The position numbers and the translations under genes are program-made. From Nocardia sienata NBRC 100364 (lineage in GTDB: Bacteria > Actinomycetota > Actinomycetes > Mycobacteriales > Mycobacteriaceae), in assembly GCF_001613205.1 (NCBI RefSeq), contig NZ_BDBX01000033.1, positions 1 through 64,000 on the forward strand: a DNA stretch of 64,000 nt. Direction: 5' to 3'. The notes under the pieces are model-generated. The model searched no databases. It worked only from the letters and a program-made list of their open reading frames with translations, and had not been told where the DNA came from. Positions within the stretch are counted from its first letter, which is position 1. Every line of letters begins with the position of its first letter. Below are positions 28,675 through 36,814 of this stretch, piece by piece.

Positions 28675-28759
28675 GTCTCACGCCCCCGGCCCCGGGTCGG
28701 CGGCGTGGACGAATACAGTTCTCTCGATACCGGATTCCGAGGACCTTCTACACTTGCTC

Positions 28760-29071
28760 ATGGCCGATTACGCGCATTCTCCGGCCGCGGAGGCCGGTCG
28801 GGCCGCCAAGGCGCGGCAGCTGGCCGGTTATCTGTGGGATCGGGATATCTCGGGTTCCGAACTGCTCGGCATATCCGCCGCGGCGCGCCGCAAGCTCGCC
28901 CGGGCGGCGGAAGTCAATCCACCCGGCACCGAGGAGACCTGGCGTTCGGTGGCGCGTCTGCTGGACGAGAAGGCCGAGTGGGCCGCGCGACACCCCGGCC
29001 ATCCGGCGGCCACCCGGCACCATACCGACGAGAAGCTGCTCTGGGTGAAGCCACCGGTCACCCCCTGGTGA
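28760..29071 (+). CDS. Conserved hypothetical protein, 103 aa
   Basis: No named family recognised. ATG 28760 opens MADYAHSPAAEAGRAAKARQ, an all-helical, Ala/Arg-rich soluble protein with WDRDISGSELLGISAAARRK in the middle. The GISAAARRKLARAAEV stretch resembles a small helical DNA-contacting or structural motif, but no HTH can be assigned with confidence. The frame is open upstream to 28532; the extra residues pass through the terminator hairpin and are rejected. It is followed by the convergent acyltransferase gene. Confidence 0.6.
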   Translation: MADYAHSPAAEAGRAAKARQLAGYLWDRDISGSELLGISAAARRKLARAAEVNPPGTEETWRSVARLLDEKAEWAARHPGHPAATRHHTDEKLLWVKPPVTPW

Positions 29072-29176
29072 CCGTCGCCGCACTTCCCCACTCACGCCGC
29101 GGCCCACGTGACGGTGCAGGTCACGTGGGCCGCGTGCCGGAAGAACCAGTGGGAGCAGTACACCGGCGCCCGGGTC

Positions 29177-31297
29177 TCACCACCAGCCGGTGGCCGCCCC
29201 GATCTGCCGCTCCAGCTCGGGGGCCAGGGTCCGGGCATAACTCGCGCTGAGATGGTGCTCGTCGTGGTAGACCAGCACGTTCCCCTCGACCACCCGGCAG
29301 ATCTCGGGGCCGCACACCGAATCGGTGAGATCCAGCAGCCGCATATTCGGGAACGCCGCGGCATGCACCAGTGCGGGGTTGACCGGCGCCAGCGCCGTCG
29401 TACGCTGCATACCGCACGTCGCGCTGTCACCACCGGCGGCCAAGCAGTCCACGGCGCTGTAGCGGACACCGGTCGGACTGCGCAGCCACGGGGTATCGCG
29501 GATGGCGAGTACGTTCAGGCCGCGTTCGGCCAGCGCCGCCCACACATCCAGGTACTCGGCCGGGACCACATCCCCGCCGCTGGGCCAGATGGGCGCGGTG
29601 GCGGTGGTGAACACCCAATCCGGCGGGTCGGACGCGAGCAGGTCGATCACCTGCCGGGACCAGTCGCGGCAATCGGAGATGTCCAGGCCGCGGTACTGGG
29701 CGTCGTCCCGGATGTTCAGTGAACATCCCATCTTCAGATAGACGACGACCTTGATGTCGTGTACCTGGGCCAACGCGTCCATGGCGGGCATCCAGTGCTC
29801 GGCATGGGAGTTACCCACCATGGCGATGGTGCGCGACCCGTTGGGGTCACCGTAGGTGCAGGTCACGACCTCTTTGTTGAACCAGTCGGAGATACAGCCG
29901 TCGCGGGTGGGGGCCGGTAGATCGTTGGATGCCTCCAAGATGGACGGACGCAGTTTGGCCACCGGGACCGCCGCCCCGGCGAAGAGCGCCTCCGCACCCG
30001 GGTACTCGTTCACCGGTAGCGCTTCCACTGGCTGGGAGGGGGTGCGGGCCATCACGACCTGCCATGAGATGCAGGAGCCGAGGACGAGCGCGCCCACCAG
30101 GCTCACCGCCACAGCCGGAACACGACGCTGCCAGACCGGGGCCACCGTGGTCCGCCCGGAACGCAACCGCAGCGGTTCCTCGACGAACTTGTTGGTCAGG
30201 ACCGCCAGCACCAGTGATACCGCGAGGACCAGCAGTCCACCGCCGAGACCGGCATGGGGTTTCCCGGTCTGTACCAGGTAGTAGATGAGCAGCGGCCAGT
30301 GCCACAGGTACAGCGAATAGGCGATCGAACCCAGTTCGACCATCGGGCGCGAGGCGAGCAACCGCGAGACGACCGACCGCCAGCCGCTCTCGGTGCGGAT
30401 TCCGGCGACGATCAGCGCCACCGCCGCGCCCACCGGGAACAGGGCCGCCGGTCCCGGGAACTGACGGGCGCCGTCGAAGAGCATCCCGCAGACGAGGACC
30501 GCCGTGAGTCCGGCGGCGGCGACGAGCGTCAGCGCGACGCGCGCGACCCGGCCCGCGGCGATCCGCGCCCAGGGCAGCACCGCGGCCAGGAATGCACCGG
30601 TCAGCAACTCCCAGGCGCGGGCGCCGCTGTCGTAATAGGTCCATTCCTGGGAGACGGTCATCCATACGGCGGCATAGACGAAGGAGCCGGTCCCCAGCAC
30701 CAGCGCCAGCACCGCGATCGTCGGACGCAGCGCCGAGACCCGGCCCAGCCGCACGCACACCCAGCCGATGACCGCCAGCAGCACCGCGATGGCGAGATAG
30801 AACTGGCCCTGGACCGCCATCGACCACATGTGCTGCAGCGGGCTGACCGACGGGTCCGCGGCCAGATAGCTCTCGGAGGCCTGCGCCAGATACCAGTTCT
30901 GGTAGTAGAAGGCGGTGGCGATGGCCTGACCGGACATATTGCCCCAGGTCGAATACGGCCGGTACAGCACGGTGACGACCGCCACCACGGCCAGCACCAC
31001 CATCAGGGCGGGTAACAGCCGGCGTGCGGTGCGCACCGCCGTCTGCCGCAGTCCCACCGCACCGGTCCGTTCCACCTGGCGCAGCAGCATGCCGGTATAG
31101 AAGAAGCCCGAGAGGACCAGGAAGATATCGACTCCGCCGGAGACCTTGCCGTACCACACGTGGAACGCCACGACCAGGGCGATCGCGATGCCGCGCAGGC
31201 CGTCCAGATCCAGCCGGTAATCGGCCGGGCGGGCCGCGGCCGCGGGAGGTGGCACGGAGGGGCCACCGGTGACGTCACTGTCCTTGATGCGCAACAA
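29177..31297 (-). CDS. Acyltransferase-3 membrane protein with C-terminal SGNH domain (OatA-like)
   Basis: Protein of 706 aa. Residues about 25-390 form an acyltransferase-3 domain with ten or so membrane helices (LDGLRGIAIALVVAFHVWYG, GVDIFLVLSGF, QGQFYLA, SYSLYLWHWPLLIYY-like segment). After one more membrane helix comes an extracytoplasmic SGNH esterase-like domain with block I GNSHAEHW near residue 490 and the catalytic DEHHLS near the C-terminus. This architecture O-acylates cell-envelope polymers. The start is a TTG pair at 31297/31294 before RIKDSDVTGG; no ATG or GTG lies nearby in frame. The acceptor (peptidoglycan, arabinogalactan or a glycolipid) is not known. Confidence 0.9.
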   Translation of the reverse strand: MLRIKDSDVTGGPSVPPPAAAARPADYRLDLDGLRGIAIALVVAFHVWYGKVSGGVDIFLVLSGFFYTGMLLRQVERTGAVGLRQTAVRTARRLLPALMVVLAVVAVVTVLYRPYSTWGNMSGQAIATAFYYQNWYLAQASESYLAADPSVSPLQHMWSMAVQGQFYLAIAVLLAVIGWVCVRLGRVSALRPTIAVLALVLGTGSFVYAAVWMTVSQEWTYYDSGARAWELLTGAFLAAVLPWARIAAGRVARVALTLVAAAGLTAVLVCGMLFDGARQFPGPAALFPVGAAVALIVAGIRTESGWRSVVSRLLASRPMVELGSIAYSLYLWHWPLLIYYLVQTGKPHAGLGGGLLVLAVSLVLAVLTNKFVEEPLRLRSGRTTVAPVWQRRVPAVAVSLVGALVLGSCISWQVVMARTPSQPVEALPVNEYPGAEALFAGAAVPVAKLRPSILEASNDLPAPTRDGCISDWFNKEVVTCTYGDPNGSRTIAMVGNSHAEHWMPAMDALAQVHDIKVVVYLKMGCSLNIRDDAQYRGLDISDCRDWSRQVIDLLASDPPDWVFTTATAPIWPSGGDVVPAEYLDVWAALAERGLNVLAIRDTPWLRSPTGVRYSAVDCLAAGGDSATCGMQRTTALAPVNPALVHAAAFPNMRLLDLTDSVCGPEICRVVEGNVLVYHDEHHLSASYARTLAPELERQIGAATGWW

Positions 31298-31611
31298 CTG
31301 CTTTCTCCGACCTATCTCTTTCTCCGGCCGACCCGGGGCGAGTCGAGTAACAGCAGCGGAGTACGAGCCTCGGACATAGCAGAATCCCTATCACAATGTG
31401 TTGTCCACGGCGAAACGTCCCCGTACGGCGCGAGAACTTCGCCACTGCGGCGCGGTACGCCACAGCATCCGGGGAGTACCCAACCCGGAAGCCGATTTCC
31501 CCTGTCTTATCCAGGCCATACGAGTTGACAATCGACCCGCCCCTCACAACAGTGGAAGCCGCGCGTTCTCGTCGAACGCAGATCCACTCCCCAGCAGACA
31601 TAGAGGAATTC
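31298..31611. other. Divergent promoter region
   Basis: 314 nt between the acyltransferase and excalibur genes, holding both promoters. TTGACA at 31525-31530 is a perfect -35 box on the plus strand, though no good -10 follows at 17 nt. No gene seen. Confidence 0.45.
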
Positions 31612-31917
31612 ATGAACGTACGCCAGCTCTATGTCAGCGCCGCCGCCGCGGGGCTGACTCTTCTGGCCGCTCCCGCCGCGAGCGCCGCCGGCCCGATCGG
31701 ACTGCCCTCCCTGGCAGGCACCGGTTCCTCCGCGGCCGACGCCGTGCTGGGCGCGACCGGTTCGGCCCAGCTGACGCAGACCGGTTCGGCCGGCGGTGCC
31801 TTCAAGAACTGTGACGAAGCACGCGCCGCGGGCCGGGCGCCGATCTTCCGCGGTGAGCCCGGTTTCGCCCCCCACCTGGATCCGGACGGCGACGGGTTCG
31901 CTTGCCCCACCGTCTGA
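31612..31917 (+). CDS. Secreted excalibur-domain protein
   Basis: Protein of 101 aa. The signal peptide (MNVRQLYVSAAAAGLTLLAA, cleavage after ASA near residue 26) is followed by a Gly/Ser/Ala linker and a C-terminal excalibur domain: FKNCDEARAAGRAPI, then the Ca2+-binding-like DPDGDGFACP. Excalibur modules are short extracellular calcium-binding repeats often attached to nucleases or cell-wall proteins; here the domain stands alone. ATG 31612 is preceded by GAGGAA at 31603-31608. Confidence 0.87.
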   Translation: MNVRQLYVSAAAAGLTLLAAPAASAAGPIGLPSLAGTGSSAADAVLGATGSAQLTQTGSAGGAFKNCDEARAAGRAPIFRGEPGFAPHLDPDGDGFACPTV

Positions 31918-31936
31918 TCCGCGGGTACTGCGCACG

Positions 31937-31971
31937 AACACCCGGTGACAGCGCTGCTGTCACCGGGTGTT
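31937..31971. terminator. Strong terminator hairpin between convergent genes
   Basis: AACACCCGGTGACAGC (31937-31952) and GCTGTCACCGGGTGTT (31956-31971) are perfect 16-nt arms around GCT, lying between the convergent excalibur and DUF3618 stops. Likely works in both directions despite a weak T-tract. Confidence 0.75.
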
Positions 31972-31995
31972 CTGTATTCCGGGCCGATACCCGGA

Positions 31996-32223
31996 TCAGC
32001 GCAGGATCTTGAACAGCAGCGCACCGGCCACCAATGCGCCGACACCGATCAGGGTGTATTTCACCTTCGGCTCGTTCACTTTCGCCAGCGCCAGCTGCTT
32101 GGTCCCCTCCGCGATCCGCTGCGGATCGGCCCGCACGGCGATCTCGTCGAGAGTGCTGGCCAACCGCTCCCGCGCGGCCTCGATCTCCTGCTCGATCCGC
32201 TCGGTATCCTTTGCCACCTTCAC
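31996..32223 (-). CDS. DUF3618 membrane-anchored protein
   Basis: Protein of 75 aa. The first 50 residues are helical and charged (ERIEQEIEAARERLASTLDE), followed by KVNEPKVKYTLIGVGALVAG and a single C-terminal membrane helix ending LLFKILR. This is the DUF3618 pattern. The length and its place next to bcp match Rv2520c (recalled). Function unknown; possibly an envelope-stress membrane peptide. Confidence 0.88.
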   Translation of the reverse strand: MKVAKDTERIEQEIEAARERLASTLDEIAVRADPQRIAEGTKQLALAKVNEPKVKYTLIGVGALVAGALLFKILR

Positions 32224-32480
32224 GCCTCCTGTAACTGGTCTGCCGCGCTCGTAGGCGGCCGATTTCCACCCCTGGGCCGCTGTCGTCCGCGGATCGGCCG
32301 GGGCCCGGGCTCGAGTGTATCCGCGCCTACCACACTCGCCGGTTGTTCATCCCCGCCCGCGATCCGCCCGGCGCCCGGTCTGTGGGCACGGCCGGGCGGC
32401 ACATCGCCGGAGCGGCGGGACCCCCGGATCGCCGCGACGAGTACGCGGCCGGAACCCGGCGGGTCGATTACGGTAGCGAG

Positions 32481-32954
32481 GTGACCGACAACCAGCGACT
32501 CTCCCCCGGCGACCCGGCACCCGATTTCACCCTTCCCGACGCCGACGGCAACGAGGTATCGCTCGCCGACTACCGCGGCCGCAAGGTCGTGGTGTACTTC
32601 TATCCGGCCGCGAGCACCCCGGGCTGCACGAAGCAGGCCTGCGACTTCCGGGACAACCTCGCCGAACTGAACTCCGCCGGCCTCGAGGTGATCGGTATCT
32701 CCCCCGACAAACCGGCCAAGCTCGCCAAGTTCCGGGACGCCGAGAAGCTGAACTTTCCGCTGCTGTCCGACCCCGACCGCACGGTGCTCACCGAATGGGG
32801 CGCCTTCGGCGAGAAGACCATGTACGGCAAGAAGGTGACCGGCGTCATCCGCTCGACCTTCCTCGTCGACGCCGAGCAGAAAATCGAAGTGGCGCAGTAC
32901 AACGTGCGCGCGACCGGACATGTCGCCAAACTCCGCCGCGATCTCTCGGTGTGA
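32481..32954 (+). CDS. bcp: Thiol peroxidase Bcp (atypical 2-Cys peroxiredoxin)
   Basis: Protein of 157 aa with the thioredoxin fold of the AhpC/TSA family. The peroxidatic Cys lies in STPGCTKQACDF, with the resolving Cys five residues on, as in PrxQ/Bcp proteins. It reduces hydrogen and lipid hydroperoxides using thioredoxin. The GTG at 32481 (VTDNQRLSPGDPAPDF) gives the same length as recalled for Rv2521. The frame is open to 32343, but the upstream residues are Arg-rich and non-homologous. Confidence 0.93.
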   Translation: MTDNQRLSPGDPAPDFTLPDADGNEVSLADYRGRKVVVYFYPAASTPGCTKQACDFRDNLAELNSAGLEVIGISPDKPAKLAKFRDAEKLNFPLLSDPDRTVLTEWGAFGEKTMYGKKVTGVIRSTFLVDAEQKIEVAQYNVRATGHVAKLRRDLSV

Positions 32955-32984
32955 TCCGCGACCACCCGGCCCGGGCCCGGGTGG

Positions 32985-33788
32985 TCATTCGTAGGAGGCG
33001 ATCAGCCGCTCGTAGCCGTCGAGCAAGAGTCCCAGCCCGGTGTCGAAGAACAATGTCGCCCACTGCTGGTCGTCCTGTTCGAAGGCCTGGGCCCGCACGG
33101 CCGCGGTGAGAGCGGGGAACCGGCCGGGATCCAGCCGGTCGATGATCCCCCAATCGCCTTCGGCCCCCTCTTCTTCCGCCTTGATCTCCTCGGCCAGCCG
33201 GGCCCGGCCGATGATGTACAGCGACAGATTCATCACCAGCTGTAGTTTCAGCGCCTCGGGTATCCGGGTCCCGCCCAGCGCGGCCAGGCCCGTCTCCAGC
33301 CAGGCCATATTGTTGGGCCCCAGCGGCGGCGCGCTCATCCGCACGTGCAGCCAGGCGGTGTGCCGGCTGATCACCCGGTACTCCTCGCGCGCCCACAGCT
33401 CCAGCGCCTCGCGCCACGGGGTTCCCGGGGGAATCTCCGGCGGCCTGCCGAGCACCCGGTCCAATGCCACCTCGAGCAGTGTCGCCTTGCTGTCCACATA
33501 GCGGTACAGCGACATCGCGGTGAAGCCGAGCCGCTCGGCGACCTTGTTCATCGAAAGGGCTTCGAGCCCTTCTTCGTCGGCGAGTTCGATGGCGGTGTCG
33601 ACGATCTGTTCCAGGCTCAGTCCACGCCGGGGCCCCCGCGTGCCGACCGGTGCCAGCCCCCACATCAGTTCGACGGCCTTGGACAGCGGCGGGCTGTCGG
33701 GGCCCGCGGCCCACGGACGGGTGTTCTTCTTACGTGATGCATCCGATTCCGGGTGCGGCCCGCCCTCGCCTGCGCCGGCTCTCGCCAT
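32985..33788 (-). CDS. TetR-family regulator, divergent from the DrrAB-like exporter
   Basis: About 267 aa. A 60-residue disordered N-terminal extension precedes the HTH (SLEQIVDTAIELADEEGLEA, then SMNKVAERLGFTAMSLYRYV). The C-terminal domain (WAREEYRVISRHTAWLHVRM and beyond) belongs to the TetR class fused to the TetR_C tetracycline-repressor-like fold. It is divergent from an ABC exporter whose promoter carries repeated ACTGT/ACAGT elements, so it is probably the exporter's repressor, induced by a transported drug. ATG 33788 (MARAGAGEGG) is chosen; another in-frame start lies at 33830. Confidence 0.85.
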   Translation of the reverse strand: MARAGAGEGGPHPESDASRKKNTRPWAAGPDSPPLSKAVELMWGLAPVGTRGPRRGLSLEQIVDTAIELADEEGLEALSMNKVAERLGFTAMSLYRYVDSKATLLEVALDRVLGRPPEIPPGTPWREALELWAREEYRVISRHTAWLHVRMSAPPLGPNNMAWLETGLAALGGTRIPEALKLQLVMNLSLYIIGRARLAEEIKAEEEGAEGDWGIIDRLDPGRFPALTAAVRAQAFEQDDQQWATLFFDTGLGLLLDGYERLIASYE

Positions 33789-33920
33789 CGACTTCCTTTC
33801 GCTGCGGTCCGCGGCAGCGGGCACCGTCACCCGCGCGCCGCCGCCGACCGGACCGGCCGGTGGCGTTGTGTTCGCGCACCTACTACATCACCCGGAGCAC
33901 GCGTCTTGCGCTCCGCCCCG

Positions 33921-33978
33921 AACTGTGTACGCTTTAAACAGAATTTATAACATATACAGTTTAGCTGGCATACAGTTT
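33921..33978. promoter_or_regulatory. Promoter/operator region of the TetR-DrrAB divergon
   Basis: AT-rich segment with AACTGTGTA (33921-33929) facing TATACAGTT (33953-33961) as an imperfect inverted repeat. A second ATACAGTTT copy lies at 33970-33978, 16 nt after the first. TATAAC-like -10 sequences fall between them. A TetR dimer bound here would block both promoters. Confidence 0.5.
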
Positions 33979-33994
33979 TGGAATGGAGTTCACC

Positions 33995-34945
33995 ATGATC
34001 GCCCCACCCGCCATCTCCCTCGCCGGCGTCACCAAAACCTTCGGCGACCATCACGTCCTCGCCGGGATCGACCTCGATATCGCCCCCGGATCGGTGTTCT
34101 CCCTGCTCGGCCCCAACGGTGCCGGGAAAACCACGATGGTCCGCATCCTCGCCACCCTGACCGCCCCGGATACCGGAACGATCCGCGTGGCCGGCCACGA
34201 CGTGGTCCGCGAACCCGACCGCGTCCGCGCGGCCATCGGAGTCACCGGCCAGTACGCCGCGCTCGACAAAGTGCTCACCGGTGCCGAAAACCTGCACATG
34301 GTCGGGCAGCTACTGCATCTGGGCAGATCCGCCACCCGGCAGCGCACCGCCGAGCTGCTCGAGCGCTTCGACCTCACCGACGCCGCGAACCGTCCCGCCA
34401 ACACCTATTCCGGCGGTATGGGCAGGCGCCTCGACCTGGCCATGAGCCTGATGGGGCACCCGGAGGTGGTCTTCCTGGACGAGCCCACCACCGGCCTCGA
34501 CCCCCGCAGCCGCCGCGAGCTGTGGGCGGTGATCCGGGAGCTGGTCGATGACGGCGTCACCGTTTTCCTCACCACGCAGTACCTCGAAGAGGCCGACCGG
34601 CTCGCCGACCGGATCGCGGTCCTCCACGACGGCCGCATCGTCGCGGACGGCACCCCGGACGAACTCAAACGGCTCACCCCCGGCGGCCATATCCTTTTCC
34701 GTTTCGCCGATCTCACGGACCTGACGGCCGCCGCCCGGGCCATCGGCTACCCCGAAATCGACCCCGCCGAACTGACCCTGCAGATTCCCTCGGACGGCTC
34801 GGTCGCCCATCTCAAACACCTGCTCGACCGGTTCACCGAACTCGATCTCACCGTCGAAGAACTCGGTGTGCACACGCCCGACCTCGACGATGTGTTCTTC
34901 GCCCTCACCAGCCGGCCCACCGCACCGCTTCCGGCCGCCTCCTGA
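33995..34945 (+). CDS. DrrA-like ABC exporter ATPase
   Basis: ATPase of about 316 aa of the daunorubicin-resistance family. Walker A is GPNGAGKTTMVRIL, Q-loop is GVTGQYAALDKVLTG, signature is YSGGMGRRLDLAMSL, Walker B is VVFLDEPTTGLD and the switch region is TTQYLEEADRLAD. The Gln in place of the usual switch His (TTQY) is normal for DrrA. The C-terminal domain ends with the DrrA-specific LGVHTPDLDDVFFALT. The start at 33995 (MIAPPAISLAG) is favoured by a GGAG six nt upstream; an in-frame ATG lies at 33983. It forms an exporter with the next gene. Confidence 0.91.
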   Translation: MIAPPAISLAGVTKTFGDHHVLAGIDLDIAPGSVFSLLGPNGAGKTTMVRILATLTAPDTGTIRVAGHDVVREPDRVRAAIGVTGQYAALDKVLTGAENLHMVGQLLHLGRSATRQRTAELLERFDLTDAANRPANTYSGGMGRRLDLAMSLMGHPEVVFLDEPTTGLDPRSRRELWAVIRELVDDGVTVFLTTQYLEEADRLADRIAVLHDGRIVADGTPDELKRLTPGGHILFRFADLTDLTAAARAIGYPEIDPAELTLQIPSDGSVAHLKHLLDRFTELDLTVEELGVHTPDLDDVFFALTSRPTAPLPAAS

Positions 34946-34975
34946 CCTTCCCGTACCGCACAGAAAGCCGCACTC

Positions 34976-35746
34976 GTGACCACTCTCGCCCACTCCGTGC
35001 AGGACGCGGCCACCATGACCGCTCGCAATATGCGCCATACGCTGCGCAGCCCGGACTCGCTGATCAGCACACTCGCACTGCCGATCATGATCCTGCTGAT
35101 GTTCGTCTACGTCTTCGGTGGCGCCATGAACGTCGGCAACAGCACCTTCGTCGACTACGTAGTCCCCGGAATCATCCTGCTCTGCGCCAGTTTCGGCGCT
35201 TCCACCACCGCGGTCGGTGTCTCGGTCGATATCACCGAGGGCATCGTGGACCGGTTCTCCACCATGGCGATCAGCCGGTCGGCGTTCCTCACCGGGCACA
35301 TCACCGAAAGCCTGCTGCGCAATATGGCCGCCACCACGGTGGTCGTCGGCGTCGCACTCGCCATCGGTTTCCGGCCCACCACCGACCCACTGCGCTGGCT
35401 CGCCGCGGCCGGAATGCTCGCCCTGGTGGTGCTGGCACTGTCCTGGATGTCGGCCTGCTTCGGATTGATCGCCGGTAGCCCGGAGGCCGCCAACGGATTC
35501 ACCATCTTCGCGATGTTCATTCCCTACATCAGCAGCGCGTTCGTGCCGCCGGAGACCATGCCGAGCTGGTTGCGCGGGTTCGCCGAGCACCAGCCTGTAA
35601 CACCGGTCATCGAAACACTGCGCGGGCTCCTCGTCGGCACCCCCATCGGCAACAGCGCGGTACCGGCGCTCGTCTGGTGGGGCGCGATCGCGGCGGTGGC
35701 CTATCTCGCGGCCCTGGTCCTGTACCGCAGGCGCACCCGGAGCTGA
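34976..35746 (+). CDS. DrrB-like ABC-2 permease
   Basis: Protein of 256 aa with six membrane helices and the DrrB signature order: ALPIMILLMFVYVFGG, YVVPGIILLC, then VDITEGIVDRFSTMAISRSA in the conserved cytoplasmic loop, and GFTIFAMFIPYISSAFVPPE. It is the membrane partner of the preceding ATPase (30-nt gap). GTG start at 34976 (MTTLAHSVQDAATM). Likely exports a hydrophobic drug or lipid; the substrate is not determinable. Confidence 0.91.
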   Translation: MTTLAHSVQDAATMTARNMRHTLRSPDSLISTLALPIMILLMFVYVFGGAMNVGNSTFVDYVVPGIILLCASFGASTTAVGVSVDITEGIVDRFSTMAISRSAFLTGHITESLLRNMAATTVVVGVALAIGFRPTTDPLRWLAAAGMLALVVLALSWMSACFGLIAGSPEAANGFTIFAMFIPYISSAFVPPETMPSWLRGFAEHQPVTPVIETLRGLLVGTPIGNSAVPALVWWGAIAAVAYLAALVLYRRRTRS

Positions 35747-35820
35747 GCCGATTCCCGCCGATCCGGGCGGCCGGAACACGTGTTGCGCCGCCCGGATCGG
35801 CAGAGTTGCGAGTGTGAGAC

Positions 35821-36588
35821 ATGACAGACTCACCGTCACAGTTCCATACTCCGCACCACGGCGTTCCCGCTACCGCTAGCCTGGGACAGGTGAACGTACG
35901 GACGGAGGCCAGGGCCAAACGGCGTCCGGACCCTGCGCTGGAGCTCCAGGACGACCCGCAAGAGCTTATGCCACGCCGGCGTCCGACCCAGGAACGCAGC
36001 AAGCGGAAATTCGACGCACTGCTCCAGGCATCACGCGAACTGCTGGTGGAAGTCGGTTTCGAATCGTTCACCTGCGAAGAAGTCGCGGCCCGAGCCGAAG
36101 TCCCCATCGGCACGCTCTATCAATTCTTCGCCAACAAATATGTGATCGTCTGCGAGCTGAACCGGCAGGATCTGGTGGCGGTATCGCAGGAGCTGGCCGA
36201 TTTCCACGGCGAGATCCCGTCGCTGGACTGGCTGCGGCATATGAACCAGTTCGTCGACCATCTGGCCAACCTGTGGATGACCGACCCGTCCCGGCGCGAA
36301 GTGTGGCTGGCCATGCAGTCCACGCCCTCCACCCGGGCGACCGGCGCCATCCACGAGAAGGAATTCGCCGAGGTCGTCTCGCAGATGCTGCGCCCGCTCA
36401 CCCCGCGCACGCCGCGGGCCCGGCGCACCATGATGGCCGAGGTGCTGGTGCATGTGGTCTATTCGATGATGAACTTCTCGGTGCAGGACGAGCAGAGCCA
36501 CGCCGACGCCGTTGCCGAGCTCAAACGACTCATGGTCGCCTATCTCCTGGTCGCGGAGAAGGAATCCCGCACCGCCAGCCAGCGCTGA
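35821..36588 (+). CDS. TetR-family regulator with long N-terminal extension
   Basis: Protein of 255 aa. Residues 1-50 are disordered. The HTH follows at about 57-105 (RSKRKFDALLQASRELLVEV, then TCEEVAARAEVPIGTLYQFF). The C-terminal domain contains WLAMQSTPSTRATGAIHEKE, shared by a group of mycolata TetR proteins of unknown ligand. ATG 35821 (MTDSPSQFHTPHHG) is 75 nt after the permease stop, so it could be read through from the exporter operon. A later start at MPRRRPTQERS would still keep the HTH. Confidence 0.83.
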   Translation: MTDSPSQFHTPHHGVPATASLGQVNVRTEARAKRRPDPALELQDDPQELMPRRRPTQERSKRKFDALLQASRELLVEVGFESFTCEEVAARAEVPIGTLYQFFANKYVIVCELNRQDLVAVSQELADFHGEIPSLDWLRHMNQFVDHLANLWMTDPSRREVWLAMQSTPSTRATGAIHEKEFAEVVSQMLRPLTPRTPRARRTMMAEVLVHVVYSMMNFSVQDEQSHADAVAELKRLMVAYLLVAEKESRTASQR

Positions 36589-36814
36589 ACCGCCGCGGCG
36601 ACCGCTCCGCCCGAACACAGCGGCCGGCTCATTTCCCGTGGCAGAGCATGGCGCGGGCCTCATCGCGGTAGCGGCGGGAGAAACACTACGGGCGCCCGCG
36701 CTTTTCGCCGCCCAAGGGTGCCCTGGCCACTTCTTCGGCCAGGACACCGGACGGCACGAGGGGACCGACCCGACGGTTTCGGCGCTCGTGCTCGTCGAGT
36801 GACTTCCTGCGAGG

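Larger units (their letters stand above)
28296..28759. other. Intergenic region ending in a strong hairpin; possible small RNA
   Basis: 464 nt without a gene I can support. Several short hairpins are visible (for example GGGACAACGTTGTCCC at 28522-28537). The region ends in a classical terminator shape about 340 nt after the transglycosylase stop. A GGAGAG motif before the ATG at 28437 could start a peptide, but that frame reads through the terminator and looks like shadow. Confidence 0.4.

Noticed and set aside
28437..29048. Frame starting at an ATG with a fair Shine-Dalgarno (GGAGAG)
   Set aside because: It reads through the 28635 terminator hairpin and overlaps the better-supported 28760-29071 gene in another frame.
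36638..36802. 54-codon GTG frame after the second TetR (AEHGAGLIAVAAGETLRAPA)
   Set aside because: No ribosome-binding site or family match; could be a gene remnant but cannot be supported.
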